In this document: one piece after another, positions 10,368 through 18,656 of the stretch | How the letters are laid out: every line of letters starts with the position of its first letter | Numbering within the stretch: the stretch's first letter is position 1 | DNA from: Micropruina sp. | GTDB taxonomy: Bacteria; Actinomycetota; Actinomycetes; Propionibacteriales; Propionibacteriaceae | DNA: 64,000 nt | Reading direction: 5' to 3' | Assembly (NCBI GenBank): GCA_016711105.1 | Contig: JADJTO010000010.1 | Location: forward strand, 1 to 64,000 | Program-made: the position numbers and the translations under genes | Notes under the pieces: generated by a model | The model's database searches: none | Told to the model about the DNA's origin: nothing | The model's input: the letters and a program-made list of their open reading frames with translations, nothing else

Positions 10368-11233
10368 TCCAGGCCCAGATCTCGATGTAGGACCTGAGTG
10401 GCGATACCCCGCTCGCGAAGTCGTCGCGCCAGTTCCTCGGTCATGGCCGTGCTGCGATGCTTGCCGCCGGTGCACCCGACCGCCACCGTCGCCAGCCGCT
10501 TCCCCTCGCGGATGTAGCCGGGCGTGATCGTGGAAAGCAACCCTTCCAGATGATCGAGGAAGATGGTTGCCTCTTCGTGGCCCAGGACGTAGGACGACAC
10601 CGCTTGGGACAGCCCCGTCTGGGGACGCAGCGCGGGCACCCAGTGCGGGTTGGGCAGGAAACGCACGTCCAACACCATGTCAGCGTCGATCGGCACCCCG
10701 TTCTTGAAGCCGAAGGACATGATGGTGACGTGCAGATCGTCATCGGCCTCGGTACCGAAGACCTGGGTCACCCGATGGGTCAACTGGTGGACGTTGAGGT
10801 TCGACGTGTCGATCACCAGGTCGGCAGAGGCGCGGAGCGTGGCCAGCATCGCGCGTTCCTTCTGCACACCATCCAACAGCCGTCCGTCACCCTGTAGCGG
10901 CAGGGGTCGGCGGACCGACTCCTGACGGCGAACGATTGCCTCATCATTGGCCTCCAGGAACAGGATTTGGGGCACGACCCCGGCCTGGCCGAGTTCGTCG
11001 AAGGCCGCCGGAATCTGCTGAAAGGCTGAGCGCGTCCGCACATCCAACACCACGGCGACCTCGGGGAATCCGCGCTCGCGGGCGACATCGACCAGGCTGG
11101 GCAGCATCACCGGTGGCAGGTTGTCCACCACGTACCAACCCAGGTCTTCCAGGGCGTGACTCGCCGTGCGCCGACCCGCCCCCGACAAGCCGGTGACGAT
11201 GACGAATCTCACTGGTGAGCCAACCGCATCCAT
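10364..11233 (-). CDS. rapZ: RapZ-type P-loop RNase adaptor / nucleotide-binding protein
   Basis: P-loop protein of the RapZ/YvcJ family. The 289-residue protein has a Walker A variant (TGLSGAGRRTAS, with Arg-Thr where Lys/Arg-Ser is common), VVDNLPPVMLP, FLEANDEAIVRR, FGFKNGVPIDADMVLDVRFLPNP and the C-terminal VGCTGGKHRS. In E. coli RapZ senses glucosamine-6-phosphate; in actinobacteria its partner RNA is unknown. It is first of the rapZ-yvcK-whiA set. Confidence 0.95.
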   Translation of the reverse strand: MDAVGSPVRFVIVTGLSGAGRRTASHALEDLGWYVVDNLPPVMLPSLVDVARERGFPEVAVVLDVRTRSAFQQIPAAFDELGQAGVVPQILFLEANDEAIVRRQESVRRPLPLQGDGRLLDGVQKERAMLATLRASADLVIDTSNLNVHQLTHRVTQVFGTEADDDLHVTIMSFGFKNGVPIDADMVLDVRFLPNPHWVPALRPQTGLSQAVSSYVLGHEEATIFLDHLEGLLSTITPGYIREGKRLATVAVGCTGGKHRSTAMTEELARRLRERGIATQVLHRDLGLE

Positions 11234-11299
11234 GCGGCCATTATGGCTGTGAATCGGTCCCTCCGGCAGCCCAACTCAACCAGGAGAGGGCCCGGCCCC

Positions 11300-13267
11300 C
11301 TAGGTCGATGACCTCTCCCGTCGCCGTATTGATCGCCTCACCTGGCTGGTTCCTGCGAGGGCCGCAACCACGGCGTCGGCGAGCTTCGGCCCGAACCCCG
11401 GCACCTGCCCGATCTCGGCGACGCTGGCAGCCCGAATCCGTTTCACCGAACCGAAGTGGGCGATCAGTGCCTTGCGCCGGATTTCGCCCAGGCCGGCCAC
11501 GTCATCGAGCAGGGACTCCAGCATCGAGCGGCTCCGCCGTCCGCGGTGATGGGTGATCGCGAACCGGTGCGCTTCGTCTCTGATCCGTTGCAGCAGATAC
11601 AGTCCCTCGCTGCTTCGAGGAAGGATCACCGGATACTCCTCCCCGGGAAGCCAGACCTCTTCCAGCCGTTTGGCCAGCCCGCAGAGGGCGACCTCCGTGA
11701 TACCCAGTTCCGCCATGGCCTGGGCGGCGGCAGCCACCTGGGGGGCTCCACCGTCCACCACGACCAGCCCGGGAGCGTAGGCGAACTTCCGTGGGGCCCC
11801 GGTCGTCGAGTCGATCAGTTGTGGGCCGTCTTCGCTCGCCGCCAAGGACTGCTGATCCTCCACGAGCCGGCGAAAGCGACGGCTGACCACTTCGTGCATG
11901 GCGGCCACATCGTTGGAGCCGTCTATGGAGCGGACGATGAAGCGGCGGTACTCCCCTTTCCGAGGAAGACCGTCCTCGAAGACGACCATCGAGGCGACGA
12001 CCTCGGTTCCCTGCAGGTGGGAGATGTCGAAGCATTCGATCCGCAGCGGCGCCGTGGGAAGGGCGAGGGCGGCCTGGATCTCCTCCAGGGCGCGGTTCCG
12101 GGTGGAGAGATCGCTGGCCCGTCGAGTCTTGTGCTGGATCAGCGCCTCTCCGGCATTTCGCGCGACCGTTTCCAGGAGTGCTGCCTTGTCGCCTCGCCGG
12201 GGTACCCGAATCGTCACCCGTGCCCCCCGGGTTTCGGCCAACAAATCACTGAGCAACGAGCCGCTGACCGGGAGCACCGGGACCAGGATCTCGGGCGGGA
12301 TCGCTGCGCTGACCTCGGTGTCGGCGGCCTCGGCGTCGGCATACAGCTGCAGCAGGAAGGACTCCACGAGTTGAGCCGCGTCAGCATCGTCGGTCCGGTC
12401 GGCCACCCAGCCACGTTCCCCGCGGATCCGTCCGCCACGAACGTGGAAGATCCGAACGGCGACTTCCAGCGGATCCTCGGCCAGCGCCACCACATCGACA
12501 TCGGTGCCGTCGCCCAACACGACGGCGTTCTTCTCCGTTGCCTGGGTCAGGGCCTGCAGCTGATCGCGCAGGACTGCGGCGCGCTCGTACTCCAACTGCT
12601 CTGAGGCCAGGCGCATGGCCCGCTCGACCCGCCGAATCAGGCTTGTGGTCTGTCCCGCCAGGAAGGCGCACACATCATCGGCAAGCGCCCGGTGCGCCTG
12701 CTCATCGATCCGACCCACGCAGGGCGCCGCGCACTTCCCGATGTAGCCGAGCAGGCACGGACGCTTGGCAGCCTTGGCATTGCGAAAGGTCCCCGCCGAA
12801 CACGAACGCATGGGGAACACCCGCAGCACCAGATCGATCGTCTCCCGGATCGCCCACGCGTGCGCGTAGGGCCCGAAGTAGCGGTTCCCGGACCGCTTCG
12901 CTCCTCGGCCGACGAAGACCCTCGGGAACTCCTCGCTCCAGGTGACCGCTACCCAGGGGTAGGACTTGTCGTCCCGGTACTTGACGTTGAACCGGGGTTC
13001 GAACTGCTTGATCCAGGTGTATTCGAGCTGCAGGGCTTCCAGCTCATTGCGCACCACCGTCCACTCAACCCGTGCGGCCGTTCGCACCATCGTCTGGGTG
13101 CGGAAGTGCAGACCGCCCGGGTCGTTGAAGTAGGAGCTCAGTCGCGGACGCAGACTCTTTGCCTTACCGACGTAGATCACCCGTCCCTGGGCGTCACTGA
13201 ACCGGTAGACCCCAGGCCCCAGCGGGATGCTTCCCGGTCGAGGGCGATACGTTGCCGGGTCAGCCAT
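11300..13267 (-). CDS. uvrC: excinuclease ABC subunit C
   Basis: Makes the two incisions in nucleotide excision repair. The 655-residue protein has an N-terminal GIY-YIG domain (GPGVYRFSDAQGRVIYVGKAKS), a cysteine-containing segment (GKCAAPCVGR), a UVR domain near EQLEYERAAVLRDQLQ, an RNase H-like half (RIECFDISHLQG; VVVDGGAPQ) and C-terminal helix-hairpin-helix motifs (LGEIRRKALIAHFG; VPGFGPKLADAV). I start at MADPATYRP; an ATG four codons upstream is an alternative. uvrA lies nearby. Confidence 0.95.
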   Translation of the reverse strand: MADPATYRPRPGSIPLGPGVYRFSDAQGRVIYVGKAKSLRPRLSSYFNDPGGLHFRTQTMVRTAARVEWTVVRNELEALQLEYTWIKQFEPRFNVKYRDDKSYPWVAVTWSEEFPRVFVGRGAKRSGNRYFGPYAHAWAIRETIDLVLRVFPMRSCSAGTFRNAKAAKRPCLLGYIGKCAAPCVGRIDEQAHRALADDVCAFLAGQTTSLIRRVERAMRLASEQLEYERAAVLRDQLQALTQATEKNAVVLGDGTDVDVVALAEDPLEVAVRIFHVRGGRIRGERGWVADRTDDADAAQLVESFLLQLYADAEAADTEVSAAIPPEILVPVLPVSGSLLSDLLAETRGARVTIRVPRRGDKAALLETVARNAGEALIQHKTRRASDLSTRNRALEEIQAALALPTAPLRIECFDISHLQGTEVVASMVVFEDGLPRKGEYRRFIVRSIDGSNDVAAMHEVVSRRFRRLVEDQQSLAASEDGPQLIDSTTGAPRKFAYAPGLVVVDGGAPQVAAAAQAMAELGITEVALCGLAKRLEEVWLPGEEYPVILPRSSEGLYLLQRIRDEAHRFAITHHRGRRSRSMLESLLDDVAGLGEIRRKALIAHFGSVKRIRAASVAEIGQVPGFGPKLADAVVAALAGTSQVRRSIRRRERSST

Positions 13268-13393
13268 GGCGTTCAGCATAGGTCCCGGTTCCGCCGACTC
13301 CGGCTGCCGGCGGCACCGCTGACCGCCCACTGGTGGTCGGGGGTACAGGCTCCGAATACACTCGCCCCACATCGCCGCATCTCAGGAGGATCA

Positions 13394-13810
13394 ATGACCG
13401 CTCCGACCCCTTCGCCCTCCCGCCGAACCGTCCTGGCCACGGCCGGAACGGCTGCCCTCACCGCCAGCCTGGCCGGCTGTGCCGCCAGCGCCACCCCGGC
13501 GGCCACCCCGTCGGTGGCTGCCAGTGTCACCGTCGCCAAGGCCGACATCCCGGTGGGGTCCGGCAAAGTGCTGACCGACGCCGCCTACGTGGTCACCCAG
13601 CCGGAGGCGGGCACCTTCATGGCTTTCAACAAGACCTGCACCCACCAGCAATGCCCGGTCTCAGAAGTGAGTAATCAGGCGATCATCTGCAAGTGCCACG
13701 GCAGTCACTTCTCGCTCAAGGACGGGTCGGTGCTCGAGGGTCCCGCGCCAAAGCCGCTGACTGCAGCCACTGTCTCGGTGCAGGGCGACAATCTGTCGAT
13801 CAGCGGCTGA
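13394..13810 (+). CDS. Rieske [2Fe-2S] lipoprotein, Tat-type signal
   Basis: A 138-residue secreted Rieske protein. The N-terminus has a twin-arginine motif (SRRTVLATAG) and then a lipobox-like LAGC, so it is probably exported folded and anchored as a lipoprotein. The Rieske cluster ligands are visible as CTHQQC (Cys-x-His) and CKCHGSHF (Cys-x-x-His), followed by GPAPKPL. It is far shorter than the Rieske subunit of cytochrome bc1 and lies alone between uvrC and uvrA, so its electron partner is unknown. AGGAGG precedes the ATG by four bases. Its 3' end overlaps the restored uvrA 3' end by about 11 bases. Confidence 0.9.
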   Translation: MTAPTPSPSRRTVLATAGTAALTASLAGCAASATPAATPSVAASVTVAKADIPVGSGKVLTDAAYVVTQPEAGTFMAFNKTCTHQQCPVSEVSNQAIICKCHGSHFSLKDGSVLEGPAPKPLTAATVSVQGDNLSISG

Positions 13811-16733
13811 CCGGCCGCTTCACGGTCACGGCCGCCCTCCGGCGAACCGGCTTCACGGCCACCGGTGCGTCCGGCGGGGGCGGAGGATCAGCGACCGCCA
13901 CCCGCTTGCCGGCAAGGACGGGCTCCAAGAACTCCCCGGTGGCCGACTCGGGGCAGTCCGCTACTCGTTCGGGCGTACCTCGACGACCACCAGGCCGCCA
14001 CGCTTGCCTCCGTGGGGCCCCATGTCGATGACCCAGTCCGCGGTCTTGATCACGTCCAGATTGTGTTCGATCACGACCACCGTGTTCCCGGTGTCGACCA
14101 GTCGACCCAGAACGTGGAGCAGCTTGCGAATGTCCTCGAAGTGCAGGCCGGTCGTCGGTTCGTCGAGCACATAGATCGTCCGCCCGGTCGATCGCTTCTG
14201 CAGCTCGGTTGCGAGCTTCACCCGCTGGGCTTCTCCGCCGGACAGTGTGGTGGCCGGCTGACCGAGCCGGACGTAACCCAAACCCACGTCGACCAGGGTG
14301 CGCAGGTGCCGAGCGATCGCCGGAATGGCGGCGAAGAACTCGACCGCCTCCTCGATCGGCATGTCGAGCACCTCGGCGATCGTCTTGCCCTTGTAGTGCA
14401 CCTCCAGGGTTTCCCGGTTGTACCGCGCGCCGTGGCAGACCTCGCAGGCGACGTAGACATCCGGCAGGAAGTTCATCTCGATCTTGATCGTGACACCGGC
14501 CACCCTTGACGTTGAACGAGAATCTCCCGGGCAGGTAACCCCGGACTTTGGCCTCCTGGGTTTCGGCGAACAACCGACGGACGTGATCGAAGACCCCGGT
14601 GTAGGTTGCCGGGTTGGAGCGGGGAGTACGTCCGATCGGTGACTGGTCGACGTGAATGCTCTTGTCGATGTGCTCGATCCCGGTGATTCGCCTGTGCCGG
14701 CCCGGCACGACCCGCGAGCTGTAGAGCTGTTTCGCCAGCGCGTTGTACAGGATGCCGTTCACCAGGGAGGACTTGCCCGAACCGGAGACCCCCGTGACCG
14801 CGATGAACTGCCCCAGCGGGAAGGCGACCGTGACATCTCGGAGGTTGTTCTGGGTGGCGCCGTGGACGGTGATCGCCTTCCCGGTGGCGGCTCGTCGCTT
14901 CTGTGGCATCGGGATGCTGCGACGCCCCGACAAATAGGCACCCGTCAGCGAATCCGGGTGCGCCAGCAACTCCGAGACGGGCCCGGAGACCACCACGTGC
15001 CCGCCATGCTCCCCCGCGCCGGGGCCGATATCCACGGCCCAATCGGCGGTACGAATCGTGTCCTCGTCGTGCTCGACCACGATCAGGGTGTTACCCAGGC
15101 TCTTCAACCGGACGAGCGTCTCGATCAGCCGACGATTGTCCCGCTGATGCAGGCCGATCGATGGCTCATCCAGCACATAGAGAACACCGACCAATCCGGA
15201 GCCGATCTGGGTTGCCAGCCGGATCCGCTGCGCCTCCCCGCCAGACAGCGTCCCGGCCGGCCGCGAGAGGCTCAGGTAGTCCAACCCGACGTCGAGCAAG
15301 AAGCGGAGCCGCTCGTTGATCTCCTTGACCACCCGCTCGGCGATCTGGGCCTCGCGCGGGGTCAGCTGGAGAGACCGCATGAAGACGGCCACCTCGTCGA
15401 TAGACAGCGCAGACACCTCCGCGATGTTCTTCTCACCGACCGTCACCGCCAACGAGGTGGGCTTCAGCCGTGCGCCCTGGCAGGTGAGGCAGGGAATCTC
15501 GCGCATGAAGCCCGCGAATCGCTCCCGGGCATTGTCGGTCTCCGCCTCTGCGTGCCGACGCCGCACGTAGGGCAATGCGCCTTCGAACTTGGCCCGGAAA
15601 GAGTGCTCGCGGCCGTGTCGGGAGCGGGTGTGCACCTGGAGCGGCTCCCGCACTCCGTTCAGCACGATGCCCCGCACGCGAGCCGGCAGTTCTTCCCAGG
15701 GGGTCGATGTCGAGAAGTCCTCCTGGATTGCCAGGGCTTGGAACAACGTCTGGAAATAGCCGGACACGTAGACCGAAGTCCAACAGGTGATCGCGCCATC
15801 GTCCAAGCTCTTGGTCACATCGGGCACCACCAGGTCGACATCAACCTCACTGGTCGTGCCCAACCCCGCGCACGCCGGGCAGGCACCCCAGGGTCCGTTG
15901 AAGGAGAACTGCCGCGGCTCGATCTCCTCGATCGCGATGTCGTGCTCATTGGGGCAGGCCAACTTCTCGGAGTAGCGACGCTCCCGCTGGGGGTCATCCT
16001 CTGCCCGGTCGACGAAGTCGATCGACACGACACCGCTGGCCAACCCCAGTGCGGTCTCCACCGAGTCGGTGAGTCGGCGCTTGGCGGAAGCCTTCACCAC
16101 CAGTCGATCGACGATCACGTCGATCGAGTGCTTCTTCTGTTTGTCCAACGTGGGCGGGGCGGTCAGTTGGTGGATCTCGCCATCGACGCGTACCCGACTC
16201 AGGCCCTGTGCGGCCAGTTGCCGAAACAGGTCGGCGTACTCGCCCTTGCGGCCACGTACCACCGGCGCCAGCACCTGGAACCGGGTACCTTCCTCCAATC
16301 CGAGCAGCCTGTCGACGATCTGCTGGGGCGTCTGCCGACTGATTCGTTCGCCGCACTCAGGGCAGTGCGCCCGGCCGGCCCGGGCGTACAGCAACCGCAG
16401 ATAGTCGTAGATCTCGGTGATCGTGCCGACCGTGGAGCGCGGGTTGCGGTTGGTCGACTTCTGATCGATCGAGACCGCCGGGGAGAGCCCCTCAATGAAG
16501 TCAACGTCAGGTTTGTCCATCTGGCCGAGGAACTGGCGAGCGTATGCGGACAGCGACTCGACGTAGCGACGCTGAGACTCGGCGAAGAGGGTGTCGAAGG
16601 CCAGGCTCGACTTCCCCGAGCCGGACAACCCGGTGAACACGATCAGGGCGTCCCGCGGCAGGTCAAGGCTGACATTGCGCAGATTGTGCTCCCGCGCGCC
16701 ACGGACGATCAGTCGGTCACTCACGGCGTTCAT
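13800..16733 (-). CDS. uvrA: excinuclease ABC subunit A, disrupted by a small deletion and a frameshift
   Basis: Damage-recognition ATPase of nucleotide excision repair. Seen in order: the first Walker A (GLSGSGKSSLAFDTLFAE), first zinc module (HCPECGE), signature LSGGEAQRIRLATQIG, second Walker A (GVSGSGKSSLVNG), the second zinc module (only its later Cys pair, CEVCHG), second signature LSGGEAQRVKLATELQ and VLDEPTTGLHFEDI. Two lesions are present. At about 14490-14505 roughly 20 bases that should encode the CEAC half of the second zinc module are missing, which shifts the frame. At about 13978-13983 one base is missing; restoring it carries the protein on through TPERVADCPESATGEFLEP to a stop at 13800. 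Confidence 0.92.
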   Translation of the reverse strand: MNAVSDRLIVRGAREHNLRNVSLDLPRDALIVFTGLSGSGKSSLAFDTLFAESQRRYVESLSAYARQFLGQMDKPDVDFIEGLSPAVSIDQKSTNRNPRSTVGTITEIYDYLRLLYARAGRAHCPECGERISRQTPQQIVDRLLGLEEGTRFQVLAPVVRGRKGEYADLFRQLAAQGLSRVRVDGEIHQLTAPPTLDKQKKHSIDVIVDRLVVKASAKRRLTDSVETALGLASGVVSIDFVDRAEDDPQRERRYSEKLACPNEHDIAIEEIEPRQFSFNGPWGACPACAGLGTTSEVDVDLVVPDVTKSLDDGAITCWTSVYVSGYFQTLFQALAIQEDFSTSTPWEELPARVRGIVLNGVREPLQVHTRSRHGREHSFRAKFEGALPYVRRRHAEAETDNARERFAGFMREIPCLTCQGARLKPTSLAVTVGEKNIAEVSALSIDEVAVFMRSLQLTPREAQIAERVVKEINERLRFLLDVGLDYLSLSRPAGTLSGGEAQRIRLATQIGSGLVGVLYVLDEPSIGLHQRDNRRLIETLVRLKSLGNTLIVVEHDEDTIRTADWAVDIGPGAGEHGGHVVVSGPVSELLAHPDSLTGAYLSGRRSIPMPQKRRAATGKAITVHGATQNNLRDVTVAFPLGQFIAVTGVSGSGKSSLVNGILYNALAKQLYSSRVVPGRHRRITGIEHIDKSIHVDQSPIGRTPRSNPATYTGVFDHVRRLFAETQEAKVRGYLPGRFSFNVKGGRCHDQDRDELPAGCLRRLRGLPRRAVQPGNPGGALQGQDDRRGARHADRGGGRVLRRHSGDRSAPAHPGRRGFGLRPARSAGHHTVRRRSPAGEARNRAAEAIDRADDLCARRTDDRPALRGHSQAAPRSGSTGRHREHGGRDRTQSGRDQDRGLGHRHGAPRRQAWRPGGRRGTPERVADCPESATGEFLEPVLAGKRVAVADPPPPPDAPVAVKPVRRRAAVTVKRPVSR

Positions 16734-16802
16734 GCTAGATGGTCCTTCCGACAGTCGTGCCCGGGGTTTGGCGACCGGCTCCCAACCGCCTAGGTTTGGG
16801 CC

Positions 16803-17513
16803 ATGAGCGAACCGGCGTTTTCAGCACCGGTGGCGACCGTGCGCAAGCGAAAGCTGGAGGCGACCCAGCGTCTGCTCGGTGACACGATTCGGATCACTGA
16901 TCAGGAGTGGCGCGAGCCCAGCCTGCTGCCCGGCTGGTCCCGAGCTCACGTGGCCACGCACGTGGCCCGCAACGCCGACGCTTTGCGCCAACTCGTGCAG
17001 CACGTCAGCGAAGGCATCGAGGCTCCGCTCTACGCGGCCACGGATAGGTTCGCCGACATTGAATCGGGAGCCGAGCGCACTGGCCTTGAGTTGCAGATCG
17101 ACCTTGATACCACGGCAGGCGAACTCAACGCGGCCTTTGACACCCTGGCCGATTGGGAACTCCCTGTGACCGTGGGCCCCCGGGTCACCACGCTGGCCGA
17201 GTTGCCGGTCATTCGGCTGCATGAGGTTGTGATGCACCATGTCGATCTGGATTGCGGCTTCACCCCGAGCGACCTCGACCCGGTCCCTGCCCGATGGCTC
17301 CTGGAGTGGGCGCTGCAACGTCGGCGCGACGAGCCGGGGCTCGAGAGCGTCCACGTGGAGAGCCACAGTGGTGTGCAGGGCCAACTCGGGTCCGGGGCTC
17401 CGACCTTGCACGTCACCGGCCCGGACAACGCGCTCTGGGGGTGGGTCACGGGTCGCCGGGGCCCTGAGACAGTCGAAGGAGCCGGGTCACTGCGGCTCCC
17501 CCTGCTGGCCTAA
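16803..17513 (+). CDS. mycothiol-dependent maleylpyruvate isomerase-like (MDMPI/DinB-fold) protein
   Basis: A 236-residue protein of the mycothiol-dependent maleylpyruvate isomerase family. The N-terminal four-helix domain contains SLLPGWSRAHVATHVARNADAL, with metal-ligand-type histidines, and HEVVMHHVDLDCGF carries further candidate ligand histidines; a small C-terminal domain follows. The substrate is unknown: the family includes isomerases, S-transferases and many uncharacterised thiol-linked enzymes. It is divergent from uvrA with 69 bases between them, and its 3' end overlaps the convergent TerC-like gene. Confidence 0.82.
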   Translation: MSEPAFSAPVATVRKRKLEATQRLLGDTIRITDQEWREPSLLPGWSRAHVATHVARNADALRQLVQHVSEGIEAPLYAATDRFADIESGAERTGLELQIDLDTTAGELNAAFDTLADWELPVTVGPRVTTLAELPVIRLHEVVMHHVDLDCGFTPSDLDPVPARWLLEWALQRRRDEPGLESVHVESHSGVQGQLGSGAPTLHVTGPDNALWGWVTGRRGPETVEGAGSLRLPLLA

Positions 17514-18492
17514 CGGTGGGACTCGGCGTTCACCTGATCCCGCTTTGACTTGATCAGGCTGGCCACCGTGGTGATGACCAGGGTGCCGATGATCACCAGC
17601 AGCGACACCCAGATCGGGATCTCCCCGTTGAAGCCCAACTGGTTGTCCAGTCCGTATTCGTGCATGGCGTGCAGGACGAGCTTCACCCCGATGAACGCCA
17701 AGATGAACGACAGTCCAGCCGAGAGGTACACCAGGCGCTGCAGCAGCCCGCCGATCAGGAAGTACAGCTGACGCAGACCCATCAGCGCGAAAGCGTTGGC
17801 GGTGAAGACGATGTAGGGCTCCTCGGTGAGGCCGTAGATCGCCGGGATGGAATCCAGCGCGAAAAGCAGATCGGTGCTACCCAAGGCGACGATCACAAAG
17901 AACATCGGGGTGATCATCCGCTGACCGTTCTCGACGATCATGAGGTGCGTGCCGTGGTAGGCGTCAGTGGAGGGAACCTCTTCTTCACCCACCGGGTCAG
18001 CACATTATCGGTGGCCTCCTCTTCGGTCTCCTCGGCCATGAAGTCCTTGAACAGCTTCCACGCCGTCCAGATCAGGAACGCGCCGAAGATGAAGAAGACC
18101 CAGCTGAAGGCCTCGATCGCTGCTGCACCCACAGCGATGAACACGGCTCGGAAGATGAGCGCCAAGACGATGCCCACCATCAGCGCGAACTGCTGGAGCT
18201 TCCGCGGCACCCGAAGGTTCGTCATGATGATGACGAAGATGAACAGGTTGTCCACGCTGAGGCTGTACTCGGTCAACCAGCCGGCGAAGAACTCCGCCGC
18301 ATAGCGGCCCGAGTAGGCGACCCAGATCCACAGGCCGAAGATCACTGCCAGGCCGGAGTAGATTCCGATGGCGATGGAGCACTCCTTCAAGGAAGGCTCG
18401 TGCGGACGTCGCCCGATGACCAGGAGGTCAACGACCAGGACGGCGAGGGTCACCCCGATCGTGATCAACCAGGTGGTGGCATCTACGTGCAT
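17510..18492 (-). CDS. TerC/Alx-family integral membrane protein, frameshifted in this sequence
   Basis: A predicted multi-helix membrane protein of the TerC family; members are implicated in manganese export or tellurite resistance. The N-terminal frame has LVIGRRPHEPSLKE and the conserved FFAGWLTEYSLSVDNLFIF; the C-terminal frame has GSTDLLFALDSIPAI and ALMGLRQLYFLIGG, with the acidic membrane motifs expected for metal transport. The frame breaks at about 17971-17974: one base restores KKRFPSTDAYHGTHL. Corrected length is about 327 residues. A TAGAAT about 120 bases upstream suggests a fairly long leader. Confidence 0.9.
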
Positions 18493-18656
18493 TCAGTCGC
18501 TCCTGCGTACGGTGATGGGGAGAGCAACGGGAGGTCACCCTTCCCGCTGTTCAGCCGAGACGCCTGGCGCACGAGTGAGACCGTGCTGGCGGCGCCCTCA
18601 ATCGGGAGACGGCCCCTGTCGAGTGCTCGATTCTAACCTCCTGCGGGGGGCCTCAA

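Noticed and set aside
14652..16793. Long plus-strand open frame opposite uvrA
   Set aside because: It is a shadow of high-GC codon use; it has no family-like motifs and no ribosome site, and uvrA on the other strand is certain.
16734..16802. LexA box at uvrA
   Set aside because: No CGAAC-N4-GTTCG-like palindrome is present in the uvrA upstream region.
18493..18656. yybP-ykoY manganese riboswitch
   Set aside because: The conserved core was not found; kept only as a structured-leader question.
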